From: Paralichthys olivaceus
Taxonomy: Eukaryota; Chordata; Actinopteri; Pleuronectiformes; Paralichthyidae
DNA length: 64,000 nt
Assembly: GCF_024713975.1 (NCBI RefSeq)
Contig: NC_091112.1
Span: 16,898,501 to 16,962,500 of the forward strand
Direction of reading: 5' to 3'
Under the pieces are notes generated by a model. The model did no database searches. It was not told the origin of the DNA and saw only the letters and a program-made list of their open reading frames with translations. Each line of letters opens with the position of its first letter. Position 1 is the first letter of the stretch. Both the position numbers and the translations under genes were made by a program. Positions 28,578-39,761 of the stretch are shown in pieces.

Positions 28578-29732
28578 CCGCCTTGTACGTGTACGTGTGT
28601 TCTGAACGACAGAGGCGCGCCCTCCCACAGCAGTGGATCATAGAGGGGAAGGAAGTGTGGCTGGGTCCCTTTCAAAGTAAAATACGTCTTTTTTTGGAAA
28701 CCCAGAGAAAACGATTATGACGATGGTTAAGATCATGAAAGTAAAGTATTATTATAATGATGTATTATTATTATTGCTAGGAACAGTCCTATATACTGGA
28801 TGTATACTGGCAGGATGTAATTATAATTATAGGCTCCATAGGCTTAGCTAAGAAACACACTTTTGTATTCAACCCCTGTTGGACTGGTTGGTATATTGAT
28901 ATGATACACACTTATATGATTAACTAAAATGTAATAGCAGCAGCACTAAATAATAATATCTAAATAATTATAAACATTTTCTCTGGAGGGCATCCCTTCA
29001 CATTGGGTCCTGTCACTCAATGCCACAGGTATAAGCTTGTCCTTGACCTTTGGCCGCTCTGTGTGCTGACAGAAAAAAACTTTGATGAGCCTCCACTGTA
29101 CCTTTTATCTCCAGATACTTTGTGAAGAACTGCACAAACTTGAGGGTTTTGTTGTTTTTTTTTTGGATTAGCTAAAATCAAGAATGTAACTGTGAAGTGT
29201 CAGTAAATGTGTGTATTACATAAAAGTTGAGAATACTCAACATGTTTTTTTTATCATTAAAGGTGTTAAATTGCAACTCGAAATGAAACACCACATGAAA
29301 TATTCATTGATAAAAAAGGTTTAAGAATCAGGAGCTGCTTTGCTGACAATATAGATCAGCAGGAATGTACTGACAAAATTATCCAGATTTAAAATGAAAT
29401 CTACAAAATGATGCAGCAGCACCATGATAACACAAAAAACAAGCACAATATGTTAGAATATACATTGAAAATGGTAAACTACACCAAATCCCCTTGAGCT
29501 GGAGGTTAGCGTGTTGTAATTAAAGACAATGAAGCTAGCATTTGTCAAGGTTTGTCCCAGAAAAATGTTTATTTAACTCAATCCCAATCCATTTTCACAT
29601 GTTGGTCAGTAGTAGCAGACATACATTATCATGGTACCTTTATCTACATTCATGTCACACACATGCTCAACTTTTCCCTAAGGCCACAAAAAGGTTTCCA
29701 ACAGACCTTTCCCACAGCAGACATGTTAGCTT

Positions 29733-30217
29733 TGTCTCAATTCAGGGGCTTCATCCTTCGAAGGCTGCATTTTTTAAATGATTGGATCCCAGTCCCAAGG
29801 CTTCTACAAATGTGGCCTACAAATACATCTTTCCATCTCCCAAAAATAAAGGGGATGGAATCGGTGGATCCTTCTAGGCCAAACCTATCCCAGGAATCAT
29901 TGCATATTCCTGGCGAAACGTTACAGTGTTGGCAAGCAACATGACGTCAGATGGTTGAGTATCACTCTTCAACCAAACAGCTAATGCAGGACATGCTAAA
30001 AAAAAAACAAAGGGCATGAAAACTTTCTCAGCGTGCCAAACTTCCGCTCTGTTGCTAGGCAACAACTATAAAAACAGGATATGCTGATCATGTGAAGCCT
30101 TTGTAGACCAGACTGTCTCATTTTGGTTTGGCCTTCGCAGTCTTCACGGCCCACGAAGGAGGCGCGTGGGCTGATTAGACAATGTCCTCCAAAGGATGCA
30201 GCCCCCAAATTGAGACA
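29733..30217. mobile_element. Inverted-repeat transposable element (large MITE), copy 1
   Basis: Ends tgtctcaattcaggggct and its imperfect reverse complement agcccccaaattgagaca; subterminal tccttcgaagg/cctccaaagga also pair. Internal ttgctaggcaacaa. In reverse orientation it aligns along much of its length with 42798-43262. No transposase frame, so non-autonomous. Confidence 0.85.
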
Positions 30218-30892
30218 CAGACCTTGAAATGACACAGAAGGTGATACTCGGGTGTAAATCATAAAATCCATCAGGGCTGGATTCCATTTAGCTGCTTCGG
30301 TATCATGGTCCTGGTGTCATGCATACTGGCTCACTGTCACACAATCAGAGCCATTGTTTATTTTTTCAGCAACACACGTGTGCTTTACTTACTATGACAT
30401 ATCACAACGTCTGCAGTGACAATGGCCTGTTGGAAAAAATACAGTGATTGCCGACATCCTAATATACAGTATATCATACAAAACGGTCTAACTGCATGAA
30501 TAAAACGAAAATTATATTTTAAAAATTAAGACTTTCATTATATATTACATTGCAGTTTTCTTAAATATGGACAGTGCATTAAGTTCTATCAAAATAAAAG
30601 TGCTATTATATCAAACTTGTGCTTGAACAACAACATAAAAAAGGTTTAACTTTCCAAGTAGCATAGACACACATCTCATCATGTGATGGCAACTTAAAAC
30701 CCAAACCTTACATTTCTGAAGAATCTACACTGTCATGTAGAGAACAGTGCAATATTGATGCAATAATAAATCAGCACCGACTTTATGGTAAATCTAACAT
30801 TAAATGTGCAAACACTGGGCTCTCAAGGCACAATGACAAAGGCACTGCACAATGTAACATTGTTCATACAATGTAAAATGTAATTAAGTCGA

Positions 30893-30904
30893 TTTATTTT
30901 TATT
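30893..30904 (-). promoter_or_regulatory. Candidate poly(A) signals of paqr7
   Basis: Two AATAAA hexamers on the minus strand, about 585 bases after the paqr7 stop codon. Position is reasonable for the transcript end, but there is no transcript evidence. Confidence 0.4.
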
Positions 30905-31483
30905 TTATCACACAATAGTGTCTGTACTTCAATTGTGAAGTCGTTTTTTGCATAGAAGAAATGTTGTCAAGCACCTTTAAATGATTTCTAGATCGAAACA
31001 CGTCAGTGCAACTAGGCCAAGTTTCACTTTACTTCATGGAATAGCCACTTTGATTTCATTAATTGTCCATTTTTAAAAATCCTTTAATTGTCCTGGGTTA
31101 AATATGCCCACTATGTGCATATAAAAGTAATGTATATTAACAATATTTGCAAATTGCAGATGCTCATCCTTGTCATCACAGTGTTGTAGTATAAAAAAAA
31201 AGTATGTTTTGTTCACTGTTTGTCATCTATTCGTCATATCTATATTTAGTTAGTCTGTGCATTATAAGAAGCTGATATTGATCAAAGCAGCAGCCTTTAC
31301 TAAAACATGATAAATGCTGTTAGGGTGAATTGTACCACAAGGATTAGTATCAAATCATTAATACTATATAACATTACTTCTTTCTGCGACTGCATCAAAA
31401 ATATTAAGTTCCCTTTCTATCAAGGCAGATTGTCTGGAAGGAGAAGGCACATGACGGACATAGTTCCTACAACATTCAATCCA

Positions 31484-32548
31484 TTATTTGGACTTGGTCT
31501 TCAAGTCAAGCATTTGTTTAACTTTCCTCAACATGAAGGCACTAATTAGCGCACACATGACAAGAGTGACCCCGTAGAGTCCCGCAAAGAGAGCAACCTC
31601 ACCACTGCCATGCAAACGGGAGTACAGCTCCCGGCGGCCCACGTAATCAAGGTGGGAGGCATGAATCTGACACAGGGTGCAGCAGGATAGCAAAACATGG
31701 AAAATCTGGTGACTCTGTCCCACAAAATCGCAGCGTCCAGGGAAGCAGCGCTCGAAGAGGGGGAAGGTAAAGAAGAAGGAACAGATGAGAAAGAACATCA
31801 CTTGGCCAAAGTGAAAGAGAACGGCTTGGTCACTGCTGGCTGAGGACCAGGATAGGAGTCTCTTAGCCACTGGACTGATGTCCCACATGTAGGCGATTGC
31901 CGAGGGCAGCACCTGGCACACCTTACGCACCCTCGTTGATTGGGTGTGGTTGCAGTATTTGCCGTAGCAACAACCCAGGCATGACAAGCAGCTGAGGATG
32001 GTGGCAACAGGCATGAAGATCCCATGCACGTGTCTGTGCATGCCCTCATCCACAGCATAATAAAAGTGAACTATAGCACTGCCGTACTGATACTGTGCTA
32101 CCCCGACATAGTCTAGGTAGAAGAAGACATAGTGATACAGCTCAGACTTCCCACCCAGCATGTGAGCTAGTACACTGAAGCCAGTATAGTTTAAAGACGA
32201 CAGGATGAGAATCAATAGAGGCCACGATTGAGGATCGCCAACAAAGTCCACAGTCTCTATGAGCTGCTGCAATTTGACCAGGAGAACTAAAAACGCCAGC
32301 AGGTGAGTCCAGATGTTGATAGTCTCATTGTGGCGCTGGAACAAGGACAAGAAGTAGTAGCGCCAGTTCTGGTTGAGCGGTCGGTAGCCTGTGCAGACAT
32401 GGAGCTCCCCAAAATAGGCGGGAACCTCGGTGTCTCTCACGGTGCCAGGCATGGAGGGAGCAGCCTCAGTCAGCATCTGGGGGACCTGCCTGATCTGCTG
32501 CAGGCTGATGAACACACGCCCAATTCTCTCCATCACAATGGTCGCCAT
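31484..32548 (-). CDS. paqr7: Membrane progestin receptor (PAQR family), paqr7-like, single coding exon
   Basis: 354-residue seven-transmembrane PAQR protein. Class II PAQRs (mPR alpha, beta, gamma) bind progestins at the cell surface and in fish drive oocyte maturation and sperm motility. The sequence begins MATIVMERIGRVFISLQQIRQ, as in fish mPR-alpha, and has the family signatures HNETINIWTHLLAF near residue 73, KSELYHYVFFYLDYVGV near 135 and the metal-site type SHQIFH near 280, with hydrophobic helices between. A 3' splice acceptor (TTTCTGCAG, AG at 32572-32573) opens the exon 23 bases before the ATG, so the coding region is uninterrupted but the leader is spliced. PAQR7 versus PAQR8 is hard to settle by eye because the N-terminus resembles both; the SH3BGRL3 and TMEM222 neighbours favour PAQR7. 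Tandem AATAAA signals lie near 30.9 kb. Confidence 0.9.
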   Translation of the reverse strand: MATIVMERIGRVFISLQQIRQVPQMLTEAAPSMPGTVRDTEVPAYFGELHVCTGYRPLNQNWRYYFLSLFQRHNETINIWTHLLAFLVLLVKLQQLIETVDFVGDPQSWPLLILILSSLNYTGFSVLAHMLGGKSELYHYVFFYLDYVGVAQYQYGSAIVHFYYAVDEGMHRHVHGIFMPVATILSCLSCLGCCYGKYCNHTQSTRVRKVCQVLPSAIAYMWDISPVAKRLLSWSSASSDQAVLFHFGQVMFFLICSFFFTFPLFERCFPGRCDFVGQSHQIFHVLLSCCTLCQIHASHLDYVGRRELYSRLHGSGEVALFAGLYGVTLVMCALISAFMLRKVKQMLDLKTKSK

Positions 32549-33054
32549 TACTGCAAGGAGCTGGATGGTTCCTGCAGAAAAAGAGAGTTGAAACAGTTGA
32601 GGTAAGTAAAAATGGATGAGACTGTTGGTCCACGAAAGCTGTTTTCAGACTCCAGGTAAAATCTGGCGAGTTGGCTACAGAGTTTACCCAGAGTGAATTT
32701 CACACATGCACAAAACAGCAGGAGGTTCTCTGCACAGACACCCTCACAACAGTATCAAATCATCTGCATTATTCAGGCGAGCGGTGGAGCAGGCAGGCAG
32801 GAAGTGACATAATAACTCCGCTGCATAGTTATGTTATCATGTTTACAGCACCTCAACACAGTCATCAGCTCTTATCACCACAAACTCTGACATAATCGAC
32901 TGTGTCGTCTACGTGTGTCACCGCTTCTTCTTTTTGTTTTTTAAATTTTAGACATATTAGAAGCTCCATCAACCCCCCCACTTGCTCACAGTGAATCCAG
33001 CTGGGCACCCCCTGCTGTCTTGTCACATCGACCTCCTTCTACAGACATTACACT

Positions 33055-33220
33055 CGCAGGCCACATGGATAAAGTCCACAGAACCAGTAGACCGTCTCAC
33101 GCTGACGTTTGCGTTCACACATGCACATCCTCCGGAGAAAATGCCAAAGAACTGTGGAGCCCAGTGAATGTCTGAAATCAGTTTATGCCATAGTATAAAC
33201 TCTGATTTTAGCACCACCAA
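33055..33220. repeat. Short dispersed repeat with tggataaagtccacag, copy 1
   Basis: Shares tggataaagtccacagaa, tttgcgttcacac, tccggagaa and cagtgaatgtctgaaa with 63105-63215, and the last two motifs with 61190-61318. Lies in the paqr7 first intron. Confidence 0.7.
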
Positions 33221-33574
33221 TTCCAAATCCAATGGCCCTGGTGATGGTTGAAGTTCTGAGTTGAACTTGATGTAAAAAGAAAAAAAAAAAAAACACAAAA
33301 AAACAAACCCCTCAGCGCCCCCCCCCAGCCTGCAGAACTTTTTTCCTGTGGCCGCCCCTGGTGAGAAGCTGCTGCGCGGAACATCCTAAATCAAAGCCTC
33401 TGCTTCAGTGAAGTAATGTAACGCTGGGTGTAACGAGTAACGTCGCGCTGCTGTCAGGGGTCCGTGAGTCCTGAGAAGTTTTGGCTCAGTGAGAAACAAA
33501 GACGTAACTTCTTCTACAAAGTGTCCATCACTGTCGTCACTGTCGTCATCCCCTGAGTCCCCAGAAGATCTCAC

Positions 33575-33750
33575 CTCGAAGCTCCTGGTCTCCAGAGTCC
33601 GGCGGCCGAGACGATCGCTTCTGGCCTCGCTCCTCCACCCCCTCACTGAAGTGTCTGTCGCTCCACTGACAGAACACAAGCAAGTTAGTGATCTCCACAG
33701 ACAAACCGGAAGCTTTGTGACTGTGACGTAAAAATAAAACTAGAATTCTG
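33575..33750 (-). promoter_or_regulatory. Probable non-coding first exon and CpG-rich promoter of paqr7
   Basis: A GC- and CpG-rich patch about 1 kb upstream of the paqr7 coding exon ends, on the minus strand, in CTTCGAG followed by a strong GTGAGA donor (33573-33574). It would splice to the acceptor at 32572. The transcription start is not visible; the right boundary is an estimate. Confidence 0.5.
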
Positions 33751-36475
33751 AGACTCTGCAATTTGACAGTCGACAGCAATCATCTCATTTTCTGCAGAAA
33801 ATTACACACACAAAAAAACAGACAAAACACAAAAAAAGGAAAAAGCTTTCATCTCAAATCTACATATACAATTTGCATACATTGCACACAGTGGTGGGAA
33901 GTAACTTGATGTACTTGTACTTTATTTGGTTATTTAAAGAAGCAGAAATGATAATAAAGATAGAGGTATTGCCAATAAAAGTGGTGTATGTGAGTAGACA
34001 TATTGTATATCTAGTTGTAATATTAATAGTCCACGATCAGATATCACAACAGTTCAAAATCCACTGCGGCCACAAATTCTACCTGTACTACCTACTTATG
34101 CAAAGTGAAAAATAATAATCTACTTTCCACCCACAGGTAGCTTTGGTTACTAGTTACTCTGTAGATTCACTACAAATTATGATGCAGGCTAATATATTGA
34201 TTGATCAAGTAGTTTAAACAGCTATGCATTCACAGCGCCAACACTGAAGTGACGTTTGCACAGTGCTGCATCAAAATGATTAAATCAGGCCTAATTGTCA
34301 CTCTGCACAATGAGTCCTTACTTTGTGCACTTCCTTTTTCTGTCAGTGCTGTGTTTTATTCTGAAAACTGATAGCAGAAATCCTGTTGTGTTTGCAGCTT
34401 GACGTACCTGGGTGGATCAGCAGGAAGACGGTTTTTTTTCTGTCAAAGAGTGAAAAAAAATGGAAAAAAAACTCATGTGTGACTTGAGTGTAGAACCTAC
34501 AGACACTAGAAATGCTTTAAAAGTGTGAGATTTGTATGGATATTAAGGGAGTTAAGTTATGAAGACAGTGCTTTTCTGGTGTGTTCATGGGTAAATGAAC
34601 ATTTCTATTTCTATTTGAAAAACATCCTCCAATCACAAGTCGTTTGATTTCAGTGGAATCACTTTGAGGACAGATAATCAGCCACTCTTTAAACATCTTA
34701 CATGAGCACAGGACTGTTCGGAGAGAGAAAAGGTATTCCGACTGCGTGGGTGTGGACTCCTGGAACATTCTTTGTCAGTGACTGCTTTTTTTCTTCTTCT
34801 TCTTCTTTAACATGAACAGGAAAAACATATCATACGCAGCGGGGGCAGAGTGGGATCACATTACTGTAGTGTTGAGACAGGCTGCTTATCAGATGTTTTA
34901 TATTTATTCAGGTGAAGTGTTTGAAGATAATGCCGGAGAGCATGCTGGGATTAGTGAAAGAGTTGCATGAAAATATTTCATGATTTATGGTTATTTATAC
35001 CTTCATCTCAAAAACATTTAATGTGAATCAACGTAAAGTAAACAGGAGAGTTTGGTGTTAAACAGACAGTAGCCAATTCTGCCTTGACAGGACTGAACGC
35101 CTGCGTGTTTCCAGTTGAAGTGGAAACAGGCTATGAGGTAATAAGTTTATACTATTAGTTTGGTAAAACGATTGTTCAATATTTTGGGGGAGTCTCGGCT
35201 TTTCAGTTTCTCGTTGATTCGTGATAAGTGATGATACGACATGATAAGACAATATGATACAATATTGTTAGTATTAGCTCGATGAAACAAGTAGCTTTCC
35301 TCTTCCAGTTTCCACCAAAGTTCTCCTTTTGCTGTCTTGATCCAGGACCTGTGGTGTAATGATTTCACCTGAAGCAGAACTGTGATTTGAGCTATGCTGA
35401 ATGTTAACAGGCCAGGGTTACGCCCACATGTTTTACTTGAGGCTCAATTTAGAGGAATGTGAACAAGTAACATGTTTCAAAGAGGTTTAGAGAATCAGTG
35501 TTGCTGTTGGAAAAAAGCACTTTACATGCAATCCTGTAATCTTGAAAACATAGAGTATAAATGCAGCCTTTTTGATAAATAATGCAACAATGACCTTGGA
35601 CCCTGGTTCTGGATCATGGTCTAAAGATAAGATGTTACAGCAGCATAAGAGGATAGTGAAAATAAGAAGCATTATTAGATGAATTAATAAATAGGTGAAC
35701 AATTGGAAATAGGAAATATATATATATATATCAACATGAGAGAAATATAAAAATAGTAGTTATATGAATAATGTAAACAGGATGAATATAATGTAAACAG
35801 GTAGTCAGTGTAAAAGAGACCTCCGTTGTTTCCATATTGTAATTGTGTGTATGATGGATGAGGAGGGGAAAAGGAAGCACCATGGACACAAAGGACCCTC
35901 CCAGTCCAGCTGCATGTTTCACTGATATAACTTAACAGACTTTTTGAGCAACTCATGCTGTTTTCATCTGCTCATAAAGTGCCTCTAATAATCTGGAGGA
36001 AATGAGATCACAGTCTAATAGAAACAAGAAACTGTGGTCGTGTGGTTACAGTGACAAAGACAAAATTTGGTTCGAGAGGTTTTTACTTCACGCCCGAGGA
36101 ACATTATGGGATTGGCGTAAGACAACTACAAAAAGTATGCAGATGGGAGCATCTGCAGGATGTTAAGTCAGTGAGTCATTTGCACACAACGTAAAACTAA
36201 TATTTTGAAAAGCCTCAGTGGTCATTTAGATTGGTGAAATTCCTTTGTACCCTCAGCACTCAACTGCTGGGAGGATCTCTGAGAGTTTCATGCAGTAACT
36301 CTGTTTCTCTTCACACTTTTAAACACACACACGAGCTCACTCCCCTCCCTCTGCCCGTTTATCTCTCTTCACAAACACATTTCCTGTTGCTAACCACCCT
36401 CGCTTTGCTCAATAATTTCATTTCCTATTCTGCAGACCTTTTCATTCTTCCTTTTTAACACAATCATGTTATTGC

Positions 36476-37260
36476 AATCTGTCGCTCATGGAATTTGAAG
36501 CAGTCGCAGGAAGGTTTGCTCCTTTGTGCGAGGAGGAACAGAAGGAGCACTGCCAGTGCCCTACAAAATGACCTCCAGCAGGCTGCTGGTGTGCATGTTT
36601 CTAACCAAACTGTCAGACACAGACTCCATGAGGGTTGCATGAGGGTCTGACGACCTCTGGTGGAACCTTTGCTCACAGCCCAGCACCCAGCAGCCTGATA
36701 GGCATCCACCAGAATTGGCAGGCCCACCACTGGTGCCCAAATCTCTTCACAGATGAGAGCAGGTTCACACTGAGCACATGTGACAGATGTGAAAGAGTCT
36801 ACAGACGCTGTGGTGAAAGTTTGAGGGTCGCACAGAACTCCATGTCATAGCCAACGGTTCCCTGACTGCTGCAGATCTTACGCTGGTGCAGTGAGCCCTG
36901 GGTTCCTCCTGGTGCAGGACAATGCCCTGCCTCATGTGGTCAGTGTGTAGGCAGTTCCTGGATAACGAAGGCATTGATGCCATTGACTAGCCCTCTCGTT
37001 CCCCTGACCTAAATCCAATTGAGCTCCTAAGGGACGTTGTGTATTGGTGCAACCAACAGAGCCAAGTTCTGCCACAGACTGACCAGGTGCTCACGATGCC
37101 CTGATCCAGGTCTGGGAGGAGATCACATCCACCAACTCATCAGGAGCATGCCCAGAGGGTGTCAAGAGTGCACAACGCCACACAGAGGCCAAACACTACA
37201 GAGTCACATTGAGTTTCTGTGATGAAATTCACACAAGTTGGATCAGCCGGTGATTTAAAT
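36476..37260 (+). pseudogene. Tc1/mariner-like transposase relic
   Basis: Plus-strand remains of a DDE transposase of the Tc1 type. Frames interrupted by stops and frameshifts still show the order of conserved pieces: [33 protein letters not shown] (first catalytic Asp region), a GFLLVQDNA-type block, and SPDLNPIE (the final DDE glutamate region). The N-terminal DNA-binding half and clear terminal repeats were not identified. Inactive. Confidence 0.85.
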
Positions 37261-38087
37261 TCTTTGCTTTGATTTCCAGTGTGGTTTTGAATCCAGCCCT
37301 CATTGGGTTAATGATTTTGATTTGCTTTGACTGTTACATAATTTTCTTCTAAAAAAAATATATAATGTATTTAAGTATTTATTTAAGTATGTATTTAAAG
37401 ACATGAATCATTTGTTCATCAAGATCTGATGTGTGATTTTAGTGTACCCCTATTTTTTTTTTTAAGCACTGTGTTTAACAAAAGTAGTAAGTGAAAATGT
37501 GCTGAGACAATAAGAAAAGAATTATGGAAAGTAAAGTTGAGTTTTTAGTGAGTCCTCCATTCTTAAGGATGTTTGAAATGTACTTTCAGGTTATGGTTTA
37601 AATTCTCAGTTAACAAATGACTTAGTTTTAGGTTAGAATTAGCATCAACATTCATAAAGTTGTGTTTAATCAAATTATACAAAACTGCCAACACATTGAA
37701 ATTACTCATGTGTAAGACCAATAGTTTTGTCTGTGGGTGAATAATGAAAGTGCATCATGTAGCACTGTACTGGGGATAACAGTGAAGAGTTCAGTGACCC
37801 AGTCATGTCAGGTGTTTGTTTTCTCTTCACCTGACAGGTTCCTGGAAGTCGACCATAGGTCTCTAAGCTGCTCAACCCGTTTATTCCCCCCACAAGGTGC
37901 AAGATGACTCTACCTCCACCTCAAGACTGGTCATTAGCAGGAGCTCCACATACCATTACCATACACAGTAACTCTCCACTATGTCCACAGAGGGGCAGTG
38001 TTTCATGTTTAACCATGCTGGTCATTAGATATAGAAATTCACTCAGAAGAGCATTGTGAAGGCTTTGTGAACAGAGGAAGCAGTTTA

Positions 38088-38250
38088 GGGCAGCTGTGGC
38101 ACATGAGTGAGAGCGAGTTGTCCACTTACCAGAAGGTCAGTGGTTCGATCTCAGTCTCCCTCATTTCACCTGCCTAATACTGAACCCCAAAGTGCTCCTG
38201 ACCACCGTGCCTGCAGTGTATGCAAGGTGTGTGGTAGAAAAAGACAAGAT
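38088..38250 (+). mobile_element. tRNA-derived SINE, copy 1
   Basis: gggcagctgtggc, then ttgtccacttaccagaaggt and the pol III B-box-like ggttcgatctc at 38142, then aatactgaaccccaaagtgc. Familiar teleost SINE. It abuts the 3' end of the secreted-protein gene. Confidence 0.75.
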
Positions 38251-38306
38251 ATAAATTAAGAATTTATTCCAAAAACACTGAATCTGGACTTGGCATCCTG
38301 CTGCAT
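38240..38306 (-). other. 3'UTR exon and poly(A) signal of the secreted protein gene
   Basis: Minus-strand acceptor TTTTTTTCTAG (AG at 38307-38308) followed about 38 bases later by AATAAA (38263-38268). With the donor at 38372-38373 this closes the gene with a 65-base intron in the 3'UTR. The cleavage point is estimated. Confidence 0.6.
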
Positions 38307-38382
38307 CTAGAAAAAAAGATAGCATTAGAAAACAATGTTAAACATGTAGGACAGAGAAATGTTGTGTACTCACCTTCTCATG

Positions 38383-39602
38383 TCATTGATGCAGCTTGCT
38401 GATCCTCACCCATTTGTTCTCTGGGTGAACACTCTGAACCTGTGGATTGTAGGATGCAGTCTGCTGTGAGGGAGCCATGTATTTCAGCTGTGGGGTCCGG
38501 ACAACTTGCTTCTGGTCAGATGACCCCCTCAGCCTCCTGATGGGCGAGCCACCGAAGCGATGAGGGATGCTGTGGGTTCTGGTCGGGGAAAAGTGCTGAG
38601 AAGAGCCCCCTGTGACACGCAGGCCACCTTCTTCCTGGTTTCTGGTGTTCCACACCAATGACGCAGGGTGGGTTTGGCTGGGCATCTGCTCAGTGGCGGT
38701 GTAGCTGGAGTCATAGTTCAAGCCCTGGCTCCCTCGAAGACTGCGTGGTGCAAAGGCAGCAGCATTTTGTTTGTAAGGTTCTGCAACAGACTGGGGATAA
38801 CTTGAGGCCATGTTGGAAGCAGGCTTGTAGCCTCCTTGAGCAGATCCTTGGGTCACAGTAAACAGCTTGCTCTGGAACCAATTTCCATCCACGGTCTGGC
38901 TGGGGTTATTTCTGGTTCCCTCATTTTGAGAGACTGAAAAACGAGAGGGTTTAGATGCTGCAGCTTTAGGCCGTGAAGACACTCGTCGAGCACGGGCAGT
39001 GGCTGAGGTGTGCTTCCGTACAGAGCTGTCTTTTGGCACAGGACCTTCTGCACTGAACAGGCTAGAAGACCGCGAAGATTGCGCATAACCCACTTGCGCA
39101 GAGTAGGCTGGATTCTGAGCAGATGCAGAATTTCTGGACGGATGCTGGTTAATACGTTGTGTACCCTGCTCAGTGGGCCAAGTTCTCCTGTCAGTGAGGC
39201 TGTTCTGGTTTTGACTGTGCTTACTCAAAGAACTTCCACTAGCGATAGCGGTAGAAAGGCCCAAGAACTGCAATTTTGGGACACTTTGGGCATTTACCTG
39301 CTTGGAGCCTATTTTTTGCCAATTGGGATTTGACCCAGAGCTGCTCTGCGCTAACCTGACTGAAGCATAGCCACTGTGAGCTGGCTGTGAAACAGTTTGT
39401 GTGTAGCCACTGCTGGAAAATCCCTGATTATAACCACTGCTAACTGCAGGCTCTGGATTGAGGATACTGCTCTGGGCCAAGCCTGGAGAAACAGAGGCCT
39501 GTCTGAATTTATTCTGGGGATTACTGCCAACAGTTCTTAGTCCACTGTCCTTTTGCAAGAAGCCAACATATGCATTGCTGTTTTGTCTCTGGGAGCCAAG
39601 AG
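38383..39602 (-). CDS. Secreted Ser/Gln/Tyr-rich protein, exon 2 (mature protein)
   Basis: 1,220 coding bases from a CTTGCAG acceptor to TGA at 38383-38385. The frame is open all the way upstream to the acceptor; a TTG at 39558 is an internal leucine codon, not a start. The exon continues nine bases past the stop to a GTGAGT donor, close enough that nonsense-mediated decay would not be expected. Confidence 0.82.
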
Positions 39603-39761
39603 CTGCAAGAGAGACAAGAGTGTTAAAGCTCTACAACTAATTCATTTTTTTTGTTTTTAAAGGGTGGTGTTGTGCTCACCTTGTGTGGCCCATGAACAGC
39701 GTACATGCTCTGCTTGAAACAAACAAATCAGCAAGAAGGTCCTGCTCAGAAAACAAAACAT
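38383..39761 (-). CDS. Unrecognised secreted Ser/Gln/Tyr-rich low-complexity protein, 433 aa
   Basis: Two coding exons (39680-39761 and 38383-39602) join in phase 1 to give 433 residues. The first exon codes for a clear signal peptide, MFCFLSRTFLLICLFQAEHV, continuing RCSWATQ. The rest looks unstructured: rich in Ser, Gln, Asn, Gly and Ala, with SGY/GY motifs in the first third (SSGYNQGFSSSGYTQ, HSGYASVRLAQ), a basic centre (ATARARRVSSRPKAAASKPS, about residues 230-250) and several RR or RRLR pairs near the C-terminus. No transmembrane segment, cysteine-rich module or known domain is seen; the mature part is almost free of cysteine. An untranslated exon follows the stop, with an AATAAA signal. 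The phase-1 intron argues against the SCPP mineralisation family, whose coding introns are phase 0. I do not recognise the family. Possible roles (extracellular matrix, egg coat, mucosal or adhesive protein) are guesses. Confidence 0.8.
39680..39761 (-). CDS. Secreted Ser/Gln/Tyr-rich protein, exon 1 (signal peptide)
   Basis: 82 bases: 27 codons plus one base before GTGAGC. The start ATG at 39761 has T at -3, a weak context. Another ATG 16 bases upstream (39777) is out of frame. The start is chosen because only this frame gives a signal peptide and joins the long exon 2 frame. Confidence 0.75.

Larger units (their letters stand above)
28506..31483. other. sh3bgrl3 upstream region and paqr7 3' region
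   Basis: 28506-28680 should hold the sh3bgrl3 leader and promoter (relatively GC-rich, no clear TATA). The middle holds the 485 bp inverted-repeat element; 30.3-31.4 kb is AT-rich and includes the paqr7 3'UTR. Confidence 0.5.
32573..38239. other. Region between paqr7 and the secreted-protein gene
   Basis: Contains the paqr7 first intron and probable promoter (to ~33.75 kb), a short-repeat copy at 33.05-33.22 kb, AT-rich unique sequence at 33.8-36.4 kb with no gene seen, the Tc1-like relic at 36.48-37.25 kb and a SINE at 38.09 kb. Confidence 0.55.

Noticed and set aside
33386..33779. Minus-strand frames with an acidic SGDDDSDDSD stretch
   Set aside because: Considered as a separate gene or as AUNIP, the PAQR7 neighbour in human, but no sequence match; the GTGAGA donor and CpG content fit a non-coding first exon of paqr7 better.
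36476..37260. Intact transposase gene
   Set aside because: Multiple stops and frame changes and no N-terminal half; annotated as a relic only.
39558..39560. TTG at 39558 as the start of the secreted protein
   Set aside because: The frame stays open upstream to a splice acceptor, and exon 1 supplies an ATG with a signal peptide.
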